Assembly: GCF_000003815.2 (NCBI RefSeq)
Contig: NC_049985.1
Span: 11,587,699 to 11,647,698 of the forward strand
Length of the DNA: 60,000 bases
Direction: 5' to 3'
Source: Branchiostoma floridae
Lineage: Eukaryota; Chordata; Leptocardii; Amphioxiformes; Branchiostomatidae
The first letter of the stretch is position 1. The number at the start of each line of letters is the position of its first letter. The notes under the pieces are model-generated. The model ran no database searches. It worked only from the letters and a program-made list of their open reading frames with translations, and had not been told where the DNA came from. The translations under genes were made by a program, and so were the position numbers. Positions 27,201 through 33,530 of this stretch are shown here, piece after piece.

Positions 27201-30200
27201 TATTTTCTTCAGTACTTTCATAGCTGTTAATTAAACTAATATCACAAAACTCAGTAGCCTTTGGTCCCTCCATAATATTGAATCATGTAAAATTTTCAGG
27301 AATCTTATCATATCTTGTCTATCACCTTTGGCTTGAACACCGAGATGAAAAGTGGATTAAAAGAGTATCATTAATCCCCGGGTTGATAGCACAGAATAAC
27401 AAGGATTCTCACTGCCAGCTGGCCTTAAGCTTAAAATCACTCTCTAGCATGTCAAGAAAACAAATTGAGATACGGTCATGTATAAAAGTGAGTTGAGATC
27501 TTAAGATTTGTTGGCATCTTGGCAAAGATAGAACCAAGATGCTTTTGAGTCAGAGATAAACTACTACAATTGTACAACTATCGATAATAGATTTTACAGA
27601 CCTATGCAGAGAATTTGTCTGATGAAGGTAATTTCAGTGAGTGCAAAAAGTAGTTCTTGCCCTGTAGATCCCAGGATGATTCAAGTATCAGCCCAAGGCT
27701 GGACTATGAGGTTATCACAGAGTCAACCCTATGACTGCCTAGGGTACAAGTCATATCAGTCATGTAAAACAACATGTGCTCAACACATGTACATGTTATA
27801 TAGGTAAGGCTTGTCTACAGAAAAAAAAACTGTTTGTACAAATGCAGGTGTTCAAATTGAATTTCAGACATTGTATAATTAGTTGTTATCACTAGCTTTA
27901 ATATCTTCTTGCATTATCGTCAGTAGCTTACACACGTATGTAGCCTTGGTGAACCTCAACAGCAGTGTCTAGTTCAGGGTTGGTTGGAGAGTAGTAAGTT
28001 TGGGTAATCCCCGGGGACTAAAGTGCAGGGTAAAGGTAGTTAGGGTCAGCCTGGGCTGTTGACACCTGCCACCATTTGACAGGTCTTGATGAAAAGATAA
28101 CCACATGTTATTGTGGCCTGGGAACTCATGCATATGAGGCCAAGAGTACAAGTATGCTTATGTCAAAAGTAATTGGGTGAAACTTTGCCAGATCATTGAC
28201 TTTCAAAGGCCATATCCACAATCCCCATTGCAACTAGGAAAAAAGGACATTTCAATTTTGATGACACTGTCATTGTCAGTAAACAACTCTTTTCACTGAT
28301 GGTCAGTTTCATATGAACGGTAATTTTTGAACAAATAAATTTGGACAATGGACAATTAAACTTTAAAAAGTTGTTTTCCACTATGTTAGCTATTCAGTCT
28401 CCTTCTCATTTTTCAATACTTTTGCCAAAAACTTTAAAGCCAGATAAAAATATTGGCATAGCCTCAACAATGTGTTCTAAACCTGGTTCTATATAATAAT
28501 GATATACACGTATGACACAATTACAAATGTTATCTGAAATCTTTTCAAATCTACATCTTTAAAGTTTTAAAAAAAATATCTGTAAGTCGTCAGACTGTGT
28601 GGGAGAATTTACTTTATTGTATTATATAACAATTAATGAACATCTAAGATAAACCTTTTGTAAAATTTTGCCATTTTTGTAACAATTGGAAAATGTGGGA
28701 ATTAAAGCAAACCAATTTTGCGAGAAATTTAAGAGACAAGCCTTAAATTGCACTTCTATATATAGTGAATAATTGACACTGTTGTTAACCTATTACGCGT
28801 CTGTCCATAACTACGCCACGCGCCAGACCAAATTCGGTAATACTTCTCCGCCAAACAGTATACAGCCCCGCATTTCAAATAGAGTTTGACAATGTGTTTT
28901 AGTGCGCACTGATATTATCCAACTGGGTTCCAAAGTACACAAATGTACCACTAATCAAGCAATGGGCACGCTGCCCGACCTAATCATACAGAGTTTCCCT
29001 CCATATCAATTTCAGAAATCAATTGTGGAAACCATTAAGTGATTAATGCTAATTATCTAAAGTTTCTTTTGCTACCTACAAGAGTATGGAATTTGAGATG
29101 ATCCGGTAGAGCTAATCATGTTAATATAAGAGGACACAAATGGCTTTTGTTTTTGTAACGCTGCTACTCAGCAAGCTGAGACCAGTGACATTAGGCTTTC
29201 CATAGATATAGTACGTAAGGAATAAACCCAATTTCGCTATCAAAACTCCAGGTTTATACTCAAATAACTCAATTGAACACTTTGTATGCAGGTCTACACC
29301 TAGTAAACAAGTAAAATAAGTTATATACACCTCAGGAAAGCCCCCCACTCTCTAACTAAAACTGGTGGAAAACACCGCGGAATGAGTAAACAAGCTTTCA
29401 GTGCTCTTGAGTTGTGTTTAGGTAACCTGGCCCACAGGTTAGTTGGCCGCAATGCAAACAGCTGTCACTCCATGGGTCACTTGTACTTGCAGGTGACTGG
29501 GCAGAATTTGATATCTTACAGATTTTCACAACCCTTAAAAGACAATGCAAAGAACGGATAGTTTGTGATACTTTAAAACCTTTCAGCTATTTTGGTTTAT
29601 ATTAAGTTGTTAGTGACACATTAGGTTTTGACAGATGGAAAGCATGTAATTGTACCTTGTAGATTACATAGATCTTATCATTAAAAAATCCTTCACTTAC
29701 ATTATGGATATACAAACATCTCTGCAAAAGTACAACTGTGCCCATCTGGATAATACATGCAACTTACATGTAGGTTTGAAACTTTGATACTAAGAGGTAG
29801 CTAAGAGCCCATCAACTGAATGTGTCAGAAGAATGTAAACTTTGTATCAACTTACATGCTCCTTGGGAGAAGTTGGGCTTGTTGGGGTTTCTTCACTTGG
29901 AACTGGCTGCTCTTTTTCTGGTGAGGGCGTAACTACGCCTGCGTCCTTCGTTGTGATGGTCAGGTCACTTGTGGTTGTTTTCTTGCTCCCAGTTCGCCTT
30001 AGTTGCACTGGCGTTTCCTTTTTCGGACTTGCAATAACCTCCGTGAGAGGCGTTTCAATCTTGGGACTGTTAACAGAGGATGCAGCATCGCTAGTACTAC
30101 TTTTTTTCTGTTGTTTTGGAAGATCAGAACTTTGAACTCCTATGGAAACTGACTTTGTATCCACCTTTTCTGTATGAACTTCAGCCTCTCCTTCTGTTTC

Positions 30201-33140
30201 TTCCTCTTCATCTCCATCCTCCTCTGTGCACACCTGAATCCCAATACTCACTGTGGCCTTTCCACTTGGCGACACAACGTGTTCAACTTCGCCATTTCCG
30301 TGGCCATTCCGTCCGTTTTCCCCACGACTTCTCTTCGCCTTCCTACGCATCATCTGCGGGGACATTTCCACTGTGGCGTCCCGAACAGCTTCGAGTGGCG
30401 CATTTATAACCTGTACTCTCTCCTCTTCTGTTAGCAGTCTGTTCATTCTTTGTTCTTCAAAACTATATGCGCCTCTCACAGACACAACCCTTTCCTCCTT
30501 ATCCTTGCTCAGCACTGGTTCACTATTAGATGTAGCTAAGTGCTCACTTTCGTGCATGGTGTCTACCAAACCTGTTAGCTCGTTATTTTTCGCAGGGCTT
30601 GGGTCACTGAGCGACTTTTTCTTGTTCTTGCCGTTCTTTTCCTCTGCTTTGTCCATTGCTCCGGGTTCGTTTATAATGCTACTAATGACATTGTAAGAAT
30701 CGTCAGGTTCGCTCCACGAAGCTTGGTCGCTACAAGCAGATATATCGCTTTCTACACTAGTCGCTCTGTCCACAATGTTTGAGCTGGCCATAGCCGTTTG
30801 ATGTGAACTAAGTGATCCCAGTAAGTTGCTATCCAAGACAAAATTATCTTCTGTGTATGCATGTTTCCTGTTTGGTGTTGGGTCGCTCAACGATCTGTTT
30901 TCACCGTTTGATTCGGAACTGCTAGCGCTTCCGTCGGAGCCATTTGCGGCCGATCCTTTACGTTGTCTACGCCTGCCCCCTGGTAGACTTCCTCCAGTAA
31001 CATCATCGTTTTTACTGCCTACATCCCCTGAATGTGCACTCAAAGCTTCTGTTTGTGTTGTGGCACTGTCCGTTACACAAACAACAGTGCCCGATGTTTG
31101 GCTTTGCAACAAGGGGACACTCTCACTCTCTGGACTCTTACTAGTCTTACCTTCTCGTTTAATAGCGTCCCAGCTTTGAAAGAGTTGCGTCATGGTCGGC
31201 GGAGAAATTGTCATGTCTGCTTCCGTTACTATTCCTTCATCTTGAATGTCACTTTTTGCTGTTCCAGTGTCAATAGTATCAAAAGTTGTACTTTTTGTGG
31301 TTGGGGGATAAGTTGTCACTTCTACAGCAACAGTGGGAGGATCCATCTGTTGTTTGGTCGGTGAGTCCTGCCAAGTGCCCATGTTTGTCCTACCACTAGA
31401 GACAGACGTGCTAGATGCCAACGACTCCATACTCCCTTGTATGCTTTCACTTTGGAATGGCTTTGTCAACTGGTTTATTTTGTCTCCCATTTTCAGCCAG
31501 GATAAGTCATGACTCCTACTACTCGAGTCAGAGCCATGTTCTTGGGACGTGTCTCGCGTCTCCTTGCTTTTGCCGTAATCTCGAGGCAGAGTAGCCGAGA
31601 GGGAATGTGGACCTTGCATTGGTGAATACGATAGGGTTTGACTCTCTAGCCCTAGCTGGTAGTCAAAGTCTTTAGAACCGTCCAAACTTGAGCGGCGGCT
31701 GCTACAGCGCGAGCTAGCCGGGCTGCTCAGTTCACTGAAGGAAGAGAGAGTCACTTTGGAATGTTTAAGCATCCTGACTGGAAGATGTGGAAATGCCTTC
31801 TTGGGTGAAAGTGTAACCCCATAAGCAGGGCGTGCGCTACTACTGTACATGTAGGGGGAAAGATACTGTTGTTGTGGCCGCTCGACTTGAGGGTATCTCT
31901 CCCTAGGAGAGACAGAGGGATGAGGTATGGGAGTAGATCTTGACACAGGAAGCGATCTGGAGTACTGTGGCTCCATTGTTGACATCAGTTGGCCCCTTGT
32001 TTGCATGTTTGCTTGAATGTCCATCGGCGGAGTGTAGCTCCTTGTCTGTGCCTGCAGATGTTCCCCAACAATACCCCCAACCCTGCTATCGTAACCGTAC
32101 GGGCTAGCAGGATAACTGTACTTCTGATGTTCAGTCTGCGGCGCCATGGAAAACGCCGCCATGTCTGCGATGCCCCCCCTCCTACCTGGCCGATAGCCCT
32201 GCTGTTGCATGACATTGGTAGGCGCCCCTGTGCCTGGCATAGGAGGGTACTGCCTGGCTTCTTCATGATAAGTCGTGCTTGGCTGTGAACTTGGCGGGGG
32301 AAAAAGCCCCGGGGCGACTGAGGTGACTTGCGGCATGGAGGGAGGGGGGTGCTCCAATTTGTAGTGAGCTTCAGCAAGGTCGGCATAACTGATGGGAGTT
32401 CTTTGAGGGATGCCCCCCTGGCCCTGAGCTTGGTAGGGGGAGGGGGGCTCCACTTGGTGGTACAGGACTCCCCTGTTGTCGTGAGAAGTGGTGGTTATGT
32501 AGGGGTGGGGAGGGCTAGGCTGGTGTGTGTATGGCAGTGACGTTCTACCGTGCAAGTACACACCTTGCAGACGTCCCTGTTCTTCCTCCTCCACCCATTC
32601 TCGTCTCTGGGACATTGGGACGTTCGCTGGTGGGTTGGTCTGCTGTGGGTAATACAAAAGTCGTAGTTCGGGATCCAGAGGGTCTAAGCCGGCGGCCTGA
32701 CCTTGAGAGTGAGCCTCAAGTCCGGCTGCCGCCTCCCAGATCTGTTGCTGCAGTCTCTCGACTTCCTCTCGACGATTCCGCTCTTGAACGTAGCGTACCT
32801 CGGCGCCCAGACGGCCCCTACCCCTGCCGACGACATTGTGAAGTTGCTCGCCATTATTTGAAGTGCCTCCCTGCGGGGAGAACCCCCCAGAGTCCGGGCG
32901 ACGCGGCGGTTCCACCGGCATCCCCCTACTCCCCTGGGGCAAGATAACGGGACCGGGGGATGCAGCAGGCGGTGGCGTCTCCTCAAGATTCACCGTCTTC
33001 TCCGTAAGAAGGGCGTAGACGTCACTTGAGGAGCGATGAGGCTTGGCAGCGAAAGCTGCTCTACGTTTGCTTACATTTCGACCGCCATCTTGAAAATACA
33101 CAGACCCTGCCTCCGCCTCTCTGTCTTCCTGATCTGCCAT
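182..33140 (-). CDS. ARHGEF17: ARHGEF17 (TEM4 / p164-RhoGEF) orthologue, whole gene span
   Basis: This multi-exon gene encodes a Rho guanine-nucleotide exchange factor of about 2000 residues; the human protein is 2063. A giant first exon gives a disordered N-terminus (1-1095). Exons 2-6 give the DH domain, with the hallmark KPVQRIPRYELL. Exons 7-11 give the PH domain, and exons 12-23 a WD40-like propeller. Diagnostic matches to vertebrate ARHGEF17 include DMRKHVA, IPIMKTRSGMQ, WICNSDGYVGQV, MWLGTEDG, VFVSLANG and LLWVGTSAGVV. Family knowledge says it activates RhoA-type GTPases at actin and cell junctions. Splice phases agree at every junction except inside exon 6, which looks one base short. 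Translation most likely starts at the ATG at 33140, where the purine context and MADQ match the human MAD start. The 3' end near the window edge is uncertain. Confidence 0.93.
186..222. repeat. (CA)n microsatellite
   Basis: An imperfect CA dinucleotide run. On the minus strand it would encode the alternating Cys-Val tail of the candidate terminal ARHGEF17 exon. Confidence 0.8.
435..692 (-). CDS. ARHGEF17: ARHGEF17 exon 22, propeller
   Basis: The exon enters in phase 1 and encodes GSDAIIRQHKAACLRITALL then ACKDLLWVGTSAGVVVTVPL and GHTGHVRFLTAVEL. These are near-identical to human AIIRQHKAACLRITALL and LLWVGTSAGVV. Two donors in the same phase are possible, GTAAGC after 435 and GTAATG after 450, so the end is uncertain by 15 nt. 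Confidence 0.9.
1083..1257 (-). CDS. ARHGEF17: ARHGEF17 exon 21, propeller
   Basis: The exon enters in phase 0 and leaves in phase 1. It encodes HSYEVTDDSSRVINCIVSMG then LGVWVSLLGSAQLRLFHATS and EVDVAPAVHKMLAG. The human equivalents are LGVWVTLKGSAHVCLYH and VDVTPPVHRMLAG. Confidence 0.94.
1823..1971 (-). CDS. ARHGEF17: ARHGEF17 exon 20, propeller; 5' part tandemly duplicated upstream
   Basis: The exon enters in phase 1 and leaves in phase 0. It reads GCGWDLQQPITLTIGNVNSP then ITRMLAVAGRVWCGCQN..., matching human WDPQNFKSVTLGTQGSPIT and LWCGCQN. Its first 42 nt, together with the acceptor, recur about eight more times in the preceding intron. The acceptor adjoining the exon body (TTCCCAG) was chosen, but an upstream copy could be used instead. 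A potential internal donor (ATAG/GTAATG) follows the 42-nt core. Confidence 0.92.
1914..2770 (-). repeat. 98-bp tandem array spanning the exon 20 acceptor (9 copies)
   Basis: Nine head-to-tail copies have a 98-bp period, with one 106-bp unit before the copy at 2510. Read on the minus strand, each unit has an intron end (TTGTTCCCAG), a 42-nt coding core and a donor-like ATAG/GTAACG. Cores lie at 1930-1971 (the exon itself), 2028-2069, 2126-2167, 2224-2265, 2322-2363, 2420-2461, 2526-2567 and 2624-2665. A degenerate ninth core of 41 nt lies at about 2722-2762. The core translates as GCGWDLQQPITLTI in phase 1-1. Confidence 0.95.
3043..3110 (-). CDS. ARHGEF17: ARHGEF17 exon 19, propeller
   Basis: The exon enters in phase 2 and leaves in phase 1, encoding YLDNKVFVSLANGDMVVYRR-EP. 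It is nearly identical to human YLNNQVFVSLANGELVVYQRE. The next exon is reached across the 98-bp array. Confidence 0.95.
3428..3520 (-). CDS. ARHGEF17: ARHGEF17 exon 18, propeller
   Basis: The exon enters and leaves in phase 2, encoding IHIYQCGDPENIRKSKNRTK then LQHTAAVQDIL. It matches human VHVYQSSDSIRDRRNSMKLQHAASVTCIL. Confidence 0.93.
3860..4000. other. GC-rich island with GTT repeat inside intron 17
   Basis: A (GTT)n run is followed by about 90 nt of CpG-rich sequence, including the perfect stem CCCGC/GCGGG (about 3900-3920), in otherwise AT-rich intron. No exon or known repeat is recognised. An internal regulatory element or part of an old transposon is possible. Confidence 0.4.
4409..4561. 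mobile_element. Small hairpin MITE in intron
   Basis: The inverted ends AGCAGAGGTTAGG (4451) and CCTAACCTCTGCT (ending 4557) face each other, and an extra left-arm copy with one mismatch lies at about 4411. There is no coding capacity. A longer relative with similar ends sits at 35985-36204. Confidence 0.6.
4742..4997 (-). CDS. ARHGEF17: ARHGEF17 exon 17, loop and propeller blade
   Basis: The exon enters in phase 1 and leaves in phase 2. It holds a charged stretch (TEMTDKQKHEAQMREEGEDE) followed by GSLEDLLVSPSAAHNTMWLG-TEDG. The SLEDLL and (V/M)WLGTEDGC elements are shared with human ARHGEF17; the final Cys codon is completed by exon 18. Confidence 0.93.
5750..5776. repeat. (AATC)n microsatellite
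   Basis: A short pure tetranucleotide run immediately downstream of the exon 16 donor. Confidence 0.9.
5785..5960 (-). CDS. ARHGEF17: ARHGEF17 exon 16, acidic loop of propeller
   Basis: The exon enters in phase 2 and leaves in phase 1. It is low-complexity and acidic (TSKTDEKAQAAAKKEVQQES, then DSSDEEVSSPAHIPP), the counterpart of the long disordered loop inserted in the vertebrate propeller. An (AATC)n microsatellite follows the donor. Confidence 0.85.
6320..6429 (-). CDS. ARHGEF17: ARHGEF17 exon 15, propeller
   Basis: The exon enters in phase 0 and leaves in phase 2. It encodes VCLLSMEKDPSLAACISVCS then ARIFCITAVPAINGAK and matches human VCLLSLRAEPDVEACIAVCSARILCIGAVPG. Confidence 0.94.
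7021..7107 (-). CDS. ARHGEF17: ARHGEF17 exon 14, first propeller strands
   Basis: This exon has 29 codons in phase 0-0, reading FSCASPSLSSVKGSNRFVWI then CNSDGYVGQ. The VW(I/V)CNSDGYVGQV motif is the first blade of the WD40-like propeller. Confidence 0.95.
7338..7411 (-). CDS. ARHGEF17: ARHGEF17 exon 13
   Basis: The exon enters in phase 1 and leaves in phase 0. It encodes ASSKQCWDPVFLKPIPIMK then TRSGMQ, nearly identical to human ASSKSCLDPEFLKAIPIMKTRSGMQ. Confidence 0.95.
7724..7815 (-). CDS. ARHGEF17: ARHGEF17 exon 12, end of PH domain
   Basis: The exon enters in phase 2 and leaves in phase 1. It reads EGMENFIYIFGTPETKSSWE to TDAKQKL, the last PH strand and C-terminal helix; the human counterpart is DSYIFEF...FDEAKRKL. 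Confidence 0.93.
8144..8268 (-). CDS. ARHGEF17: ARHGEF17 exon 11, PH region
   Basis: The exon enters in phase 0 and leaves in phase 2. It reads TLTELLHDLLEVAEKQLQEK to TKLELTTSSL, corresponding to the human helix LRDLSAAMHRDLSEKQAL and strand TKLELC. Confidence 0.92.
8840..8958 (-). CDS. ARHGEF17: ARHGEF17 exon 10, PH insert helix
   Basis: The exon enters in phase 1 and leaves in phase 0. It reads EAVGSSRVNLEHSIQKLEED to MADSLNSPHQ. The human equivalent runs from NRENIQKAISRLDEDL to GFPHQ, within the unusual helical insertion of the ARHGEF17 PH region. Confidence 0.92.
8961..9020. repeat. (GAAT)n / GGAA-rich simple repeat
   Basis: A purine-rich simple repeat adjoins the exon 10 acceptor. 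On the transcribed strand it supplies a long pyrimidine tract. Confidence 0.75.
9337..9422 (-). CDS. ARHGEF17: ARHGEF17 exon 9, PH domain
   Basis: The exon enters in phase 2 and leaves in phase 1. It reads FSMSSNIDTASKYKVLWKL then SLDQIEVIKG, matching human VIDTASKYKMLWKLPLEDADIIKG. Confidence 0.94.
9621..9736 (-). CDS. ARHGEF17: ARHGEF17 exon 8, PH domain
   Basis: The exon encodes QKGQPGSKKERSLFLFSDQL followed by VCTTYKRRTGSLRRSSM, the PH core strands. It closely matches the human KKDRSLFLFTDLIVCTT region. It enters in phase 0 and leaves in phase 2. Confidence 0.95.
9984..11077. mobile_element. Inverted-repeat DNA element, about 1.1 kb
   Basis: The ends TACCTCCATGAAAT (9984-9997) and ATTTCATGGAGGTA (11064-11077) are perfect 14-bp inverted repeats, with a nested partial copy at about 11046. 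No intact reading frame is seen inside. The element fills most of intron 7 and stops 14 nt before the exon 7 donor. The family is not recognised. Confidence 0.6.
11096..11146 (-). CDS. ARHGEF17: ARHGEF17 exon 7, DH-PH linker
   Basis: This short exon of 17 codons in phase 0-0 reads LVAAHRRFIHQDIIYEM and matches human PLRRFLRQEMVIEV. The donor is GTAAG. An inverted-repeat element ends only about 14 nt downstream of the donor. Confidence 0.88.
11443..11965 (-). repeat. 122-131-bp tandem array duplicating the exon 6 donor edge (4 extra copies)
   Basis: Four copies precede the true exon end on the plus strand, at offsets of 131, 127, 122 and 122 bp. Each contains the last 64 nt of exon 6 plus its donor GAG/GTGGGC, preceded by an AG-TT sequence. 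Cores of 66 nt lie at 11476-11541, 11607-11672, 11734-11799 and 11856-11921. Each is open in phase 0-0, from LEMERHMQLL to EGVGE. Confidence 0.93.
11978..12153 (-). CDS. ARHGEF17: ARHGEF17 exon 6, end of DH, with apparent 1-nt deletion
   Basis: The exon runs from DLLK through TDEDHPDYSSLRLAQEEIR to IEALIEGVGE-like sequence (ELEALIEGVGE) and closes the DH domain. Neighbouring exons require phase 0 at both ends, but the exon is 176 nt. DLLK is in one frame, and everything from TDEDHPDY onward is in another. One extra base near 12139-12142 would restore the alignment to human DLLKHTPEDHPDH residue for residue and give 177 nt. The break lies about 25 nt from a run of N, so an assembly error is the simplest explanation. 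The exon's 3' edge is duplicated four times in the following intron. Confidence 0.9.
12165..12264. other. Assembly gap (100 N)
   Basis: A round-number run of N, so of unknown true size, lying 11 nt upstream of the exon 6 acceptor. Confidence 0.99.
12265..13128. other. ARHGEF17 intron 5
   Basis: AT-rich intron without recognisable coding sequence. Near its exon 5 end, about 45 nt containing GTAC and CAACAGGTTGGACACTGA-like sequence is present twice (13011-13056 and 13086-13131). Confidence 0.7.
13129..13221 (-). CDS. ARHGEF17: ARHGEF17 exon 5, DH catalytic helix
   Basis: This exon has 31 codons in phase 0-0 and carries the DH signature LMIKPVQRIPRYELLIK, the conserved GTPase-contacting helix. 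The donor is GTACGG. About 45 nt from just past this donor is repeated imperfectly further into the intron (13011-13056). Confidence 0.96.
13741..13857 (-). CDS. ARHGEF17: ARHGEF17 exon 4, DH domain
   Basis: This exon has 39 codons in phase 0-0, reading FTKDLLVESYRAYINNFL... to FSKFLE. It corresponds to the human FSKDVLVNIYSAYIDNFL segment. The donor is GTAAGC. Confidence 0.94.
14081..14263 (-). CDS. ARHGEF17: ARHGEF17 exon 3, DH domain
   Basis: This exon has 61 codons in phase 0-0, with acceptor TTCTAG and donor GTACGC. It reads GYLKPLKRPEN... to KIGDIIVNT and carries the ELVDKIFYQIPEILEHHQ helix, which matches the human VDEIFDQIPELLEHHE segment. Confidence 0.94.
15855..15975. repeat. Interspersed repeat end, copy 1
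   Basis: Carries CATTTTGAA...TTGACAGG, a GAAGAAGAAA tract, CATTACGAA and TATGGTATGGCTGAAAT-like sequence. The same ordered blocks recur at 17148-17245. It is probably the conserved end of a lancelet-type interspersed repeat; the family is not identified. Confidence 0.55.
17148..17245. repeat. Interspersed repeat end, copy 2
   Basis: The second copy of the same repeat end, preceded by several hundred bases of repeat-like sequence (about 16600-17147) with no open frame. Confidence 0.55.
17515..17614. other. Assembly gap (100 N)
   Basis: A run of exactly 100 N inside intron 2. Confidence 0.99.
18944..19021 (-). CDS. ARHGEF17: ARHGEF17 exon 2, start of DH domain
   Basis: This exon has 26 codons in phase 0-0, with acceptor TTTCAG and donor GTAAG. 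It encodes DMRKHVAQNLLETERSYV..., the first DH helix, nearly identical to vertebrate ARHGEF17. A 9.8-kb intron separates it from exon 1. Confidence 0.95.
21640..23845. mobile_element. 2.2-kb foldback element of three about 730-bp units
   Basis: The outer ends GTCACAGGGGAGATTGG and its complement (ending 23845) bound the element. Inside, a unit of about 730 bp occurs twice directly (about 21640-22375 and 22376-23126) and once inverted (23126-23845), with the palindromic axis at about 23126. Unit boundaries are packed with alternating GGGGAGATTGGAATTC and complement hairpins joined by CCTAGGGG. The element sits in a TATG-rich microsatellite and has no coding capacity. A gap of 139 N falls in the second unit. 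Confidence 0.85.
22733..22871. other. Assembly gap (139 N) inside the foldback element
   Basis: The non-round size matches the corresponding stretch of the first unit (about 21983-22127), so the missing sequence is probably that stretch. Confidence 0.95.
23846..24110. repeat. (TATGTG)n-like microsatellite
   Basis: A degenerate TATG/TGTG simple repeat. Long open frames through it on both strands are artefacts of the repeat. Confidence 0.85.
24779..26051. mobile_element. Diverged inverted-repeat element(s) with TAGAGTCCATTCCAAG ends
   Basis: TAGAGTC(A/C)ATTCCAAG(T/A)CACC occurs at 24779 and 25351 in the same orientation, and inverted at 26030-26050. The copies at 25351 and 26030-26050 are a perfect 21-bp inverted pair. 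Further complementary blocks (CTTCCCAGCCCAC / GTGGGCTGGGAAG; GCCCCCATAAA / TTTATGGGGGC) show longer decayed arms. No intact gene is seen, so it is probably a nonautonomous DNA transposon. Confidence 0.7.
29856..33140 (-). CDS. ARHGEF17: ARHGEF17 exon 1, long disordered N-terminus
   Basis: This single exon carries 1095 codons and ends in phase 0 at the donor GTAAGT. It is rich in Ser, Pro, Gln and Thr with no folded domain. Short blocks are shared with vertebrate ARHGEF17: RSLSDPTP (about residue 749), DSNLLGSLSS (about 770), a stretch ending SYNVISSIINEPG (about 815), KKKSLSDPSP (about 840) and NSEPVL. Open reading continues upstream to a TTG at 33164, but TTG is an unlikely start. The ATG at 33140 has GAAAAAATGG context and begins MADQ. 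Three possible LC8-type motifs are TTQT (about 694), GIQV (about 967) and GVQS (about 1001). Vertebrate ARHGEF17 also has an enormous first coding exon. Confidence 0.95.
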
Positions 33141-33530
33141 TTTTTCCAGCGCTGTCCTTTCCAAGTTTGTACGGCACTTTTTTTCAGAACATCCTCCCTT
33201 CTTCCAAAGCGTCTTGGGTTACTGACTGACTAGACATGTCAACAACCAGCCCCACCGCGGCCCAAACAGCAGGACTGCTGTCTCTGCCCCGGCTGCGCGT
33301 TTGCGTGCGGCTGAGGGCATGTGTACTTCACGACGTCATCCACTAAAGTAAACACACAGGACCTCAGGACCGCTAGGAATGATGTTGTACAGACAGTTGG
33401 GCCAAACCGTCCCGAATCTCGGCGGAAAACAGCTCCATTTGGCTCAGCTGAGGGGAAAACGTCGCTTTTCTCAGGGAAATGTGAGTTGACTACTTGCGGC
33501 GTGTGGCGCTGCGTGACGTCATCAACCCAA
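33141..33530 (-). promoter_or_regulatory. ARHGEF17 5' UTR and proximal promoter candidate
   Basis: CpG-containing sequence lies directly upstream of the ATG. It holds a perfect palindromic CRE, TGACGTCA, at 33514-33521 and a GACGTCAT half-variant at 33332-33339. No TATA box is evident. The transcription start is unknown. Confidence 0.5.

Larger units (their letters stand above)
19022..29855. other. ARHGEF17 intron 1 (10.8 kb)
   Basis: No exon was found. 19.0-21.5 kb and 26.2-29.8 kb are AT-rich with scattered stops and no feature I can name. A retroelement tail lies at about 21540-21598, a foldback element at 21640-23845, a TATG-rich microsatellite at 23846-24110 and an inverted-repeat element at 24779-26051. 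Confidence 0.7.

Noticed and set aside
30253-31364. Several plus-strand frames of 97-147 residues inside 29856-33140
   Set aside because: They are antisense shadows of the long ARHGEF17 exon, without conserved sequence.
33141-33164. Start of ARHGEF17 at 33164, giving eight extra residues
   Set aside because: The codon at 33164 is TTG. The first ATG in frame is at 33140, with good context and a match to the vertebrate start.
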